DNA of 7,592 bases from the NCBI GenBank assembly GCA_937900435.1, contig CALCEG010000173.1:1-7592 (forward strand), read 5' to 3'. Positions 1 to 5,555 of the stretch are shown one piece after another; the first letter of the stretch is position 1, and each line of letters starts with the position of its first letter. Source of the DNA: an uncultured Alphaproteobacteria bacterium. GTDB lineage: Bacteria; Pseudomonadota; Alphaproteobacteria; Rs-D84. Made by a program: the position numbers and the translations under genes. A model generated the notes under the pieces. The model was given only the letters and a program-made list of their open reading frames with translations, was not told where the DNA came from and ran no database searches.

Positions 1-137
1 TTTATTTTTGGATTTAAAGCATTTATTCAACTTTATTTTATATTTGTTAAACTTTAATTTAGTTAAATATAATTTAGAATATATCAAGTGGTTTTTAGGT
101 TTTAGTGGGGGTGATGGTTATTCATATGCTTTCAGGA

Positions 138-989
138 TTATTCCAGAATGTTTATTTTGGAATTTTCTTCGATATGATTGTCTCTAATGAAATTGCTTGT
201 TATGGTGTTGAACAATTCATGGTCTATTATGTTCCACAAGTGGTTTCCTTTTACGATTTCTATTAATTTGGCGTTTTTCATTATGCTTTTTAGTTTGATT
301 GCTGATTTAGTGCAGTCCAAGTCTTCCTTAGTTCCATAGATTATTAGAACATTGTCCTTTTCGATGATTTCTTCATTGTCCTTTAAGCTTTCAGGAATGG
401 TGTAATTCAAGGATTCATAAGCTATTTTTCTCTCTTGCCTAATTGATCTGTCTAAAATCTTTTCAATGTCGTTGTAATGTTCCTTATTTATTCCAAAATA
501 TCTTAAGTAAGCTTTTGTAATGAAAATGTCTGATTTCTCATTAAGATATTCTGATTGTGCCTTTGCCAGTCCATTGGTAACGCTATCTGATTCGATTTCC
601 TTATAGTCAGCTATTTCAAGCCCTGATAATATTAGATTGTTAATTACATTTGGATTTTCATTAAGGATTTCAATAGCTATTGATGAGCCGATTCCTAAAG
701 CTACAATGCTTATGCTTTCAATATTCTTCATGTCAATTAGATGATTAATGAATTCCGCTACTTTTTTAGAGGATTTATCAATTGTGAACTCATCCTCTGA
801 TAGGCTCTCTCCATGATTTGGAAGGTCAAGGAATATGCAATGGAATCCCTTAAAAAACTTATCGTAAGATTCTTTTTGCCTTTTCCAAATCCATTTGTCT
901 AATAATTTAGCATGCAAAAACACTATGGTTTCACTGTTTTCCTCACCAATCTCCTCATATGCCAAATCATTGAAGTATCTTAAAGTCAT
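138..989 (-). CDS. alpha/beta-hydrolase-fold protein lacking the nucleophile serine
   Basis: This 283-residue protein follows the alpha/beta hydrolase plan. A first core strand (TIVFLHA, 21-27) sits at the usual HG oxyanion-hole position. FLDLPNHGES (53-62) matches the conserved D-x-x-G-x-G-x-S segment. A helical cap lies around 120-200, an acid-loop strand LIIYGTKEDLD at 215-225, and a C-terminal histidine in KGNHLW (H250). At the nucleophile elbow, where the family has G-x-S-x-G, the sequence reads A-L-G-I-G (97-101). The serine is therefore replaced by Gly99 (GGA codon), and neither Ser102 nor Ser103 is at the elbow position. This suggests a non-hydrolytic or altered member, and the substrate cannot be named. 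The start is supported by a TGATG/GTGAT-like site just upstream (TTGATGATAAA before ATG). The gene is transcribed away from fprA. There is no signal peptide, so it is probably cytoplasmic. The fold assignment is strong; the function is unknown. Confidence 0.85.
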   Translation of the reverse strand: MTLRYFNDLAYEEIGEENSETIVFLHAKLLDKWIWKRQKESYDKFFKGFHCIFLDLPNHGESLSEDEFTIDKSSKKVAEFINHLIDMKNIESISIVALGIGSSIAIEILNENPNVINNLILSGLEIADYKEIESDSVTNGLAKAQSEYLNEKSDIFITKAYLRYFGINKEHYNDIEKILDRSIRQERKIAYESLNYTIPESLKDNEEIIEKDNVLIIYGTKEDLDCTKSAIKLKSIMKNAKLIEIVKGNHLWNIIDHELFNTITSNFIRDNHIEENSKINILE

Positions 990-1052
990 TTTATCATCAA
1001 TTATTTTTTAATATTAACTTGTTTAATTAGTTGCCTTGCTATCGAACAAAGC

Positions 1053-1060
1053 ATATAAAT
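1053..1060 (+). promoter_or_regulatory. archaeal TATA box for fprA (divergent promoter region)
   Basis: ATATAAAT lies 76 bases before the fprA start, behind a purine-rich BRE-like stretch (AACAAAG). Initiation about 25 bases downstream would give a leader of roughly 50 bases. The reverse complement, ATTTATAT, could equally serve the divergent hydrolase gene, whose start is 64 bases away. The whole 990-1135 gap holds nothing else that I can name. Confidence 0.5.
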
Positions 1061-1135
1061 TTATTAATGTTAATGGTTATATATTATATTAATTCTTATT
1101 ATAATTTTTTAATCTAAAAAAGGATTAGTGATAAA

Positions 1136-2356
1136 ATGAAAGCTGACGCATACAAAATTGTAGATGATGTTTACTGGGTAGGAGTTTTAGACTGGGATAT
1201 CCGTGACTACCATGGATACACCTTAAATGGAACTACCTACAACTGTTATTTAGTATTTGGGGAAGATAAGGTAGCTTTAATCGATAATGTTTATCCTGGA
1301 AAATCTGAACAGTTCTGGGGAAGAATTAAAGATGCATTCGAGAAGGAAGGAAGAGAATTCAAAATCGATGTAGTTATCCAAAACCACATTGAAAACGACC
1401 ACAGCGGTTCCTTAAGTGAAGTTGTTGCAAAATTCCCTGATGTTGAAGTTTACTGTTCCAAAAAGGCTGAACCAGGACTTAAGAATCACTTGCCTGAACT
1501 TGCAGACTTTGAGTTCAATACCGTAAAAACCGGTGATTCATTGGATATCGGTGGAAAAACTTTCCAATTCGTAAATGCTCCTATGCTTCACTGGCCTGAC
1601 AGCATGTTTACCATGTTGATGGAAGAAGGAATCCTATTCTCAAATGATGCATTCGGTCAACACATCTGCTTATCTGAAAGATTGGATAAGGATGTAGACC
1701 CTGTAATCCTCACTGAAGCTGCAAGAAAATACTACGCTAACTTGATTACCCTTTCATCTCCAATGGTTGGAAGAAAAATCGAAGAGCTTGCAAAATTAGG
1801 ATTAGTGGACATTCTAAAGATGATTGCTCCATGTCACGGTCAAATATTCACAGACCCAAGCTTCATCATTGACCTTTACACCAAATGGTCTACTGGAACT
1901 TACGAAGGAAACAAGATTACCTTCATTTACGACACAATGCACCATTCAACACAAAGAATGGCTCATGCAATGGCTGAAGGTGTAATGAGTGAAGGCGTTG
2001 AAGTCAAGATGTACTTCATGCACGATGATGACAAAAGTGATGCTGTAACTGATGTACTTGATTCAAAAGCAATCTTTGTAGGAGCTCCAACCATGATGAA
2101 CAATCCATTCCCAGGTATCGGAGATGTTATGTACTACCTCAACTGTCTCAGTTTCGGAAACATTGAAACCAAAAAGGCAGTTGTATTCGGTTCCAAAGGT
2201 TGGGCTGGAGGTTCTGCAAGAATCTTGGCAGCAAACCTTGAAGGAGCAGGATTTGAAGTCGTTGACCAAATGGAACTTGACTTCAAGCCAACTGAAGAGC
2301 AACTTGAAGAATGCTACGAATTAGGTAAAAAAGTAGCTCAAATGATTAAGGAATAG
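1136..2356 (+). CDS. fprA: F420H2 oxidase, flavodiiron protein FprA
   Basis: This 406-residue flavodiiron protein has the size usual for methanogen FprA. The enzyme uses reduced coenzyme F420 to reduce O2 to water in the cytoplasm, protecting an oxygen-sensitive methanogen, and needs no rubredoxin partner. The N-terminal metallo-beta-lactamase-like domain (about 1-255) keeps all diiron ligands: H84-x-E86-x-D88-H89 (NHIENDHS), H152 (LHWPDS), D171 (SNDAFG) and H234 (CHGQ). The spacings H89-x62-H152 and H152-x18-D171 match the family. The C-terminal flavodoxin domain (about 260-406) has the FMN phosphate loop YDTMHHST (265-272), the VGAPTMMNN loop (315-323) and the SKGWAGGSA loop (353-361). GTGAT at 1128-1132 sets the start. 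It is preceded by a TATA box and followed by a hairpin/T-tract terminator, so it is likely monocistronic. Arginine is AGA in seven of eight cases, as expected for a Methanobrevibacter-like genome. Confidence 0.96.
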   Translation: MKADAYKIVDDVYWVGVLDWDIRDYHGYTLNGTTYNCYLVFGEDKVALIDNVYPGKSEQFWGRIKDAFEKEGREFKIDVVIQNHIENDHSGSLSEVVAKFPDVEVYCSKKAEPGLKNHLPELADFEFNTVKTGDSLDIGGKTFQFVNAPMLHWPDSMFTMLMEEGILFSNDAFGQHICLSERLDKDVDPVILTEAARKYYANLITLSSPMVGRKIEELAKLGLVDILKMIAPCHGQIFTDPSFIIDLYTKWSTGTYEGNKITFIYDTMHHSTQRMAHAMAEGVMSEGVEVKMYFMHDDDKSDAVTDVLDSKAIFVGAPTMMNNPFPGIGDVMYYLNCLSFGNIETKKAVVFGSKGWAGGSARILAANLEGAGFEVVDQMELDFKPTEEQLEECYELGKKVAQMIKE

Positions 2357-2380
2357 TTTTTTCACTATTCTCTTTTTTTT
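2351..2380 (+). terminator. hairpin plus T-tract terminator of fprA
   Basis: The inverted repeat GAATAG (2351-2356) and CTATTC (2365-2370) encloses an 8-base loop made mostly of T, and is followed by TCTTTTTTTT. The left arm contains the fprA stop codon TAG. The stem is short and AT-rich, but the two T-runs alone fit archaeal termination. More T-tracts continue to about 2425. Confidence 0.65.
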
Positions 2381-2443
2381 ATTTTTTTATAATTTTTTAT
2401 TCTAAATTTTATCTCTTTTTTTAATTTTTATCAAATTATTGTT

Positions 2444-2451
2444 TAGGTGAT
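2444..2451 (+). promoter_or_regulatory. strong ribosome binding site that overlaps the nominal GTG start
   Basis: TAGGTGAT matches the archaeal Shine-Dalgarno core. The only upstream in-frame start of the next gene, GTG at 2447, is inside this motif. A start 4 bases beyond it would fall on ATT at 2456. The first in-frame ATG is at 2480, too far downstream for this site. The motif therefore puts the GTG start in doubt. Confidence 0.6.
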
Positions 2452-2680
2452 TTCCATTAGTGAAGAAGACGATTTAAGAATGATTGAAGAGCACAATCAA
2501 AAAGCAGTTGAGGAATTGGTTGAAAATTTTTCATATGTATATGTCTACTTCGTGGATGGGAGATCATTTACTCTAACTAAGGAAAGCAAGTTTGAATTTA
2601 AGGATGGTAAATTCCATATTTATGATAAGGATATTGAAGTAGATATATTGGATATTGAGCTTATTGAATTTTCAGACTAG
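2447..2680 (+). CDS. small acidic hypothetical protein, start uncertain
   Basis: I do not recognise this family. The 77-residue reading starts at GTG 2447, but that codon is embedded in an AGGTGAT ribosome binding site. Alternatives are an ATT start at 2456 (74 residues) or ATG at 2480 (66 residues). The N-terminal third is acidic and probably helical (EEHNQKAVEELVENF). The rest alternates hydrophobic and polar residues as in beta-strands: YVYVYFVDGRSFTL, KFEFKDGKFHIY and IEVDILDIELIEF. The pattern, with a DGR turn after the first strand, suggests a small beta-sheet or barrel protein. There is no signal peptide, membrane segment or cysteine. Coding character is supported by codon use like that of fprA, the ribosome site and a T6 run directly after the stop. 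It follows fprA by 90 bases and may be expressed by readthrough or from a weak TATA-like site in the gap. Confidence 0.72.
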   Translation: MISISEEDDLRMIEEHNQKAVEELVENFSYVYVYFVDGRSFTLTKESKFEFKDGKFHIYDKDIEVDILDIELIEFSD

Positions 2681-2693
2681 TTTTTTCACCATT
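2678..2693 (+). terminator. T6 stop signal sharing a 16-base motif with the fprA end
   Basis: The stop codon TAG is followed at once by TTTTTTCACCATT. The same arrangement, TAGTTTTTTCACTATT, closes fprA at 2354-2369, with one mismatch in 16 bases. No convincing hairpin is present here, because the TTTAAC/GTTAAA pair at 2692-2705 has only a 2-base loop. It is probably a simple T-tract archaeal terminator. Confidence 0.35.
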
Positions 2694-2711
2694 TAACAGG
2701 TTAAAATATCA

Positions 2712-2722
2712 ATATATAAATA
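2712..2722 (+). promoter_or_regulatory. archaeal TATA box for the poly-Asp lipoprotein gene
   Basis: ATATATAAATA lies 41 bases upstream of the ATG at 2763. Initiation about 25 bases downstream would fall near 2742. That is after an in-frame ATG at 2739 and before the ribosome site at 2747-2753, so it supports 2763 as the start. Confidence 0.5.
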
Positions 2723-2746
2723 TTAAAAATAACATACTATGTTTAC

Positions 2747-2753
2747 AAAGGAG
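2747..2753 (+). promoter_or_regulatory. ribosome binding site fixing the lipoprotein start at 2763
   Basis: AAAGGAG lies 9 bases before ATG 2763. The earlier in-frame ATG at 2739 has no such site and would put eight extra residues, including charged ones, ahead of the signal peptide. Confidence 0.75.
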
Positions 2754-2762
2754 TTGTTTTTA

Positions 2763-2987
2763 ATGAATAAACAAAAGATATTTGGTTTACTATTATTAAC
2801 AATCGTTCTTTTAGCTGTCGTTTCTGTCAGCGGATGTATTGGAGGATCTGATGATTCTGCAACTGATTCATCTGGAGACTCTGATGATTCTGGTGGTTCT
2901 ATCCTTGGTGGTGGCGATTCAGACAGTGACGATGATGATAACGACGACAAAAACGATAAAGACGACAAAGATGATGATGACGATTGA
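2763..2987 (+). CDS. poly-aspartate lipoprotein, function unknown
   Basis: This is a 74-residue exported protein. The signal peptide has MNKQK at its N-terminus, a hydrophobic core at 6-20, and a lipobox V22-S-G-C25, so a lipid-anchored surface protein with Cys25 as first mature residue is expected. The 50-residue mature part is almost entirely Asp, Ser, Gly, Asn and Lys. I count 22 Asp and no Glu, ending in a tail of Asp runs broken by single Lys or Asn. Net charge is near -19, and no folded domain is likely. It could bind Ca2+ or other cations, or act as a charged surface spacer, but the sequence shows no classical EF-hand loop. The start at 2763, rather than 2739, follows from the AAAGGAG site and the TATA box position. 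It has its own promoter and a downstream hairpin terminator, so it is probably a single-gene unit. Confidence 0.82.
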   Translation: MNKQKIFGLLLLTIVLLAVVSVSGCIGGSDDSATDSSGDSDDSGGSILGGGDSDSDDDDNDDKNDKDDKDDDDD

Positions 2988-3036
2988 AGCCACTTGTTTT
3001 CAATTGAATCAACATTACACAAGCAGTATTTTAGAA

Positions 3037-3077
3037 TAGGCTGGAATTTATGATTTCAGTCTAAACTCTTTTTTTTT
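3037..3077 (+). terminator. hairpin terminator after the lipoprotein gene
   Basis: The left arm TAGGCTGGAAT (3037-3047) pairs over 11 positions, including two G-T pairs, with ATTTCAGTCTA (3053-3063) around the loop TTATG. Nine T residues follow at 3069-3077. It lies 50 bases after the lipoprotein stop and separates that gene from the next one. The 3' untranslated stretch 2988-3036 shows nothing else. Confidence 0.7.
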
Positions 3078-3155
3078 AAATTGCTAGCTTTTATCAAAAA
3101 ATTTTTACTGTTTTTTTATTTTATTATTTTAATTTTATTCAAATTTTTAAAAACT

Positions 3156-3163
3156 CTTATAAA
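3156..3163 (+). promoter_or_regulatory. archaeal TATA box for the basic secreted protein gene
   Basis: CTTATAAA is preceded by an A-rich BRE-like stretch and lies 54 bases before the start at 3210. Initiation near 3185 would give a leader of about 25 bases that includes the AGGAG site. AATATATAAT at 3171-3180 is an alternative, but it would leave almost no room for that ribosome site. Confidence 0.45.
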
Positions 3164-3209
3164 CTTCAAAAATATATAATAATATAATTAAGTTTTAGGA
3201 GAGAAAGTA

Positions 3210-3647
3210 ATGAATAAAAGAACAATTCTTATTTTGCTTGTTTTAGCTATTGCAGTTGTAGGATTCACTATGGGTCCAGCTTCTGCTGCAACAACCACTA
3301 TTAAGATGGGCAAATATAAAGATGTAGGTAGCAAGGATAGGATCTTGACTTTCTATCAGCCAAAAGATGCACAAAATGTTAAAGGAGTATATGCAGCTAT
3401 CTTCTACCACGATAAGAAAAAAGGGGATGACTTCAGGCCTCACACTTATGTATTGAGAAAGATGACTGTTTACTATAAGAATAAAAAGGGAAAAGTGACT
3501 ACAAGGACTGTTAAGGCACAAAATATAAGTGGTCTAATGTTGCTTTCCACAAAAAAGTTAAGTGGTTACACTCCTTATAAGGCTACAATAACTTATAGTA
3601 AGATGACTAAAAAGGAAAGAAAGATTATTATGAATCCTCTTTTCTAA
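3210..3647 (+). CDS. secreted lysine-rich protein, function unknown
   Basis: This 145-residue protein is not one I recognise. It begins with a clear Sec signal peptide: MNKR, a hydrophobic stretch at 5-19, and a likely cut after G-P-A-S-A (about residue 26). The mature part, about 119 residues, contains 22 Lys and 5 Arg against 6 Asp and 1 Glu, so its net charge is near +20. It is rich in Tyr, Thr and short alternating stretches (TYVLRKMTVYYKNKKGKV, TPYKATITYSKM) that suggest beta-strands, perhaps one immunoglobulin-like sheet domain. It has no cysteine, C-terminal membrane anchor or obvious cell-wall repeat. The start is fixed by AGGAG at 3197-3201, eight bases upstream. Codon use (AGA/AGG for Arg) matches the archaeal half of the window. 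It is separated from the lipoprotein gene by a terminator and has its own TATA box. T-tracts end the transcript. A pseudomurein- or surface-associated role is only a guess. Confidence 0.8.
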   Translation: MNKRTILILLVLAIAVVGFTMGPASAATTTIKMGKYKDVGSKDRILTFYQPKDAQNVKGVYAAIFYHDKKKGDDFRPHTYVLRKMTVYYKNKKGKVTTRTVKAQNISGLMLLSTKKLSGYTPYKATITYSKMTKKERKIIMNPLF

Positions 3648-3652
3648 TTAGA

Positions 3653-3707
3653 TTTTTTTTAAGTTTTAATTTTTTTTAAAAATTTAACTTTTTTTCTTTT
3701 TTTATAT
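3653..3707 (+). terminator. T-tract terminator region after the secreted protein gene
   Basis: Runs of T (eight at 3653-3660, then further runs to about 3707) begin five bases after the stop codon. No stable hairpin is evident. This is the usual look of a Methanobrevibacter-like gene end. Confidence 0.5.
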
Positions 3708-3721
3708 ACACTTTTTTTATT

Positions 3722-3760
3722 TTTATTATACATAGCTGCCCCCGGTAAATCTAGCATTTA
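3722..3760. other. probable contig junction between archaeal and bacterial DNA
   Basis: To the left, the sequence is T-rich archaeal intergenic DNA up to about 3730. To the right, GCTGCCCCCGG opens a reading frame that continues without a stop to 5553 but has no start codon or ribosome site. Base composition, codon use, ribosome sites and terminator style all change here. No repeat, tRNA or integrase marks the point, so I read it as an assembly join. The exact breakpoint is uncertain; it must precede 3802, where clear coding repeats of the right-hand gene begin. Confidence 0.75.
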
Positions 3761-5553
3761 GGAAAGAAAAACTTGAACAAACTGCCAGTTTAAACAAATC
3801 ATGCCAAGACCAATATAACGAATGTATGGATCAGTTTTGTGCGGTTGTTGATGCAAATCAAAAGCGTTGTTCTTGTTCTGATAACTTGTCTAATTATATC
3901 AAGACCGAACAAGCGGTTAAAAGTGCAAATACCGAATTGAACGAGGTTGCACAACGTATCCGCTATGTTGGGCTGTCGGCGGACGAAATTCGTGCCATTA
4001 TGGAAGAAACCGAAGCCGAAGAAGCGCTTGCAGACAACAAAGATACCTCTGAAACGCGCTCTATGTTGGAAGCCATCGAAGATATGATACGCGACCCAGC
4101 TTCAAGCAACGCAACCTATTCAGAAAGCGACACGTTTGATCTGGATATGGATTTAGATTTTTCGTCCGAAGATGCTGATATGTTCAGTTTAGATTTCTTG
4201 AATAGCAACAGTTCCAGCAGTATGGCGAACCTGCGCGGTTCAGAATTGTACAAGGCCGCCAAAAAACGTTGTAATACTGTTCTGACTCAATGTAAAGAAG
4301 CAGGCGCAACATCAAATCAAATAACTGGTAATTACGACTTGGCGATTGACAAGGATTGCATTGCATATGAACAAGGTCTGACCAAAATGAATGAAACATT
4401 GGTGTCAAATGTTCGCAGTGCGAATCGTATGTTGCAAAAGGCGCGTCTGGCGGTGCTGCAGAATAAAAATCAATACGATGCCAAGGGTTGTATCGCGGCA
4501 CTTGATACTTGTATGAAGGACGATATGGTTTGTGGTGAAAATTATTTCAAGTGCATTGACCCAACTAAGCAATATATTGATGAAAATGGTCAGGTTGTGC
4601 TGGGGCAAAACATATCAAACATTCTGAAATTTATGAAAAATTACAACAATGCGGCAATTACACAGGAATTCTTGACGGATGCTTATGATATGACAATAAG
4701 CGAGACAGAGTGTAAAACAGAAACAACTGATGATGATAATTCGATGGGCGACAATGGTGCGTGTATTGTAAAATATTTACTAACAAAAATCGGGACTAAA
4801 TCTCGTGTTGCGGACGAAGGGCTTTGTCGTGCGGTCTTGGATAAGTGTCAGCGTTATACATACGACACAAGTGAAAATTATAAACCATACAATGATGTCG
4901 TTATAAATTATATACAGCGCGCAATGACTAACATACGCGCTGCGCAACAGAATATTATCTATGAATACGCATCAACCTGTATGCAAGATGTTGCAGAATG
5001 TTATAATCAACAATTAACTCAGGTAAATTCTTGGGCTGCCAGTGCCAGTCCCGAAAGTGTTATGGCGGTAATGCGTGGTGCGTGTCGCAATGTTGCGCTA
5101 ACTTGTGCCTATGCTGTATATTATGACCCAGAAAAAACACCGACGTCTGACTCGGATTTATGTTTCGACAACGTAGATTGTATTGAGGATATATCATCGT
5201 TATTCTATCAATCATTAATTTGTCCTGCAAATTCAACATATATGGCATCTATTAATTATGATCAGATTGATGACTCTGAAAAAGACTGTGATGCAAGTGG
5301 TAATTGTACCTTAGCGATTCATAACAATGGTCAGTATGTAAGCGCAACGTGTAAATGCGATGAAGGTTATGTTAAATGGGGTAATGCCTGCCTGCCAAAA
5401 TGTGGTGAAAACCAAGGACGTACCTCAAGCGGTACATGTAAAAATTGTAGTGCAGGTCAGACTGTAGTAAATGGTAGCTGCCAGTATTCAGCAACCAAGC
5501 CAGAAGAATCCGAACCTGGACAGTGTATCCCAGGTCAGGGGACTTGTTCATAA
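3736..5553 (+). CDS. cysteine-rich exported-type protein, 5' end missing at the junction
   Basis: I do not recognise a named family. The frame is open from 3736 (after TAG 3733-3735). ATG 3826 is the first in-frame ATG but lacks a ribosome site, and coding similarity runs on upstream of it, so the true N-terminus, presumably with a signal peptide, is lost. Numbered from ATG 3826, 575 residues contain about 32 Cys. The motif C-x6-C recurs at 149-156, 222-229, 236-243, 334-341, 385-392 and 420-427, and once more before the ATG (nucleotides 3802-3825). C222, C229, C236 and C243 are evenly seven apart. A disordered Asp/Ser linker spans about 99-135. The C-terminus (about 488-575) is EGF-like (TCKCDEGYVKWGNACLPKC) followed by short Cys-rich turns. 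Disulfide-bonded helical hairpins outside the cytoplasm are likely. The stop is two bases before the next gene, so it is the first visible gene of an operon. Similar proteins occur, as far as I recall, in uncultured gut alphaproteobacteria. Confidence 0.8.
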   Translation: MPPVNLAFRKEKLEQTASLNKSCQDQYNECMDQFCAVVDANQKRCSCSDNLSNYIKTEQAVKSANTELNEVAQRIRYVGLSADEIRAIMEETEAEEALADNKDTSETRSMLEAIEDMIRDPASSNATYSESDTFDLDMDLDFSSEDADMFSLDFLNSNSSSSMANLRGSELYKAAKKRCNTVLTQCKEAGATSNQITGNYDLAIDKDCIAYEQGLTKMNETLVSNVRSANRMLQKARLAVLQNKNQYDAKGCIAALDTCMKDDMVCGENYFKCIDPTKQYIDENGQVVLGQNISNILKFMKNYNNAAITQEFLTDAYDMTISETECKTETTDDDNSMGDNGACIVKYLLTKIGTKSRVADEGLCRAVLDKCQRYTYDTSENYKPYNDVVINYIQRAMTNIRAAQQNIIYEYASTCMQDVAECYNQQLTQVNSWAASASPESVMAVMRGACRNVALTCAYAVYYDPEKTPTSDSDLCFDNVDCIEDISSLFYQSLICPANSTYMASINYDQIDDSEKDCDASGNCTLAIHNNGQYVSATCKCDEGYVKWGNACLPKCGENQGRTSSGTCKNCSAGQTVVNGSCQYSATKPEESEPGQCIPGQGTCS

Positions 5554-5555
5554 TA

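Noticed and set aside
114..268. Plus-strand reading frame of about 50 codons beginning ATG 114, with GGGGGTGATGG just before it
   Set aside because: It lies almost entirely antisense to the 3' end of the hydrolase gene and its translation shows no domain or coding bias. The G-rich motif is probably coincidental. The 1-137 stretch holds nothing else that I can support.
2723..3022. Minus-strand frame of 99 codons, Ser/Pro-rich
   Set aside because: It is the antisense shadow of the poly-Asp lipoprotein: GAT/GAC repeats read as Ser/Val-type codons on the other strand. It has no ribosome site and runs across the lipoprotein terminator side.
3664..3689. Possible hairpin AAGTT/AACTT in the T-rich stretch
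   Set aside because: Only five bases pair before mismatches in low-complexity A/T sequence, which is not distinguishable from chance.
3826..3828. ATG 3826 as the true start of the cysteine-rich protein
   Set aside because: There is no ribosome site before it, and the in-frame sequence upstream carries another C-x6-C unit that continues the protein's own pattern. It would also leave the protein without a signal peptide.
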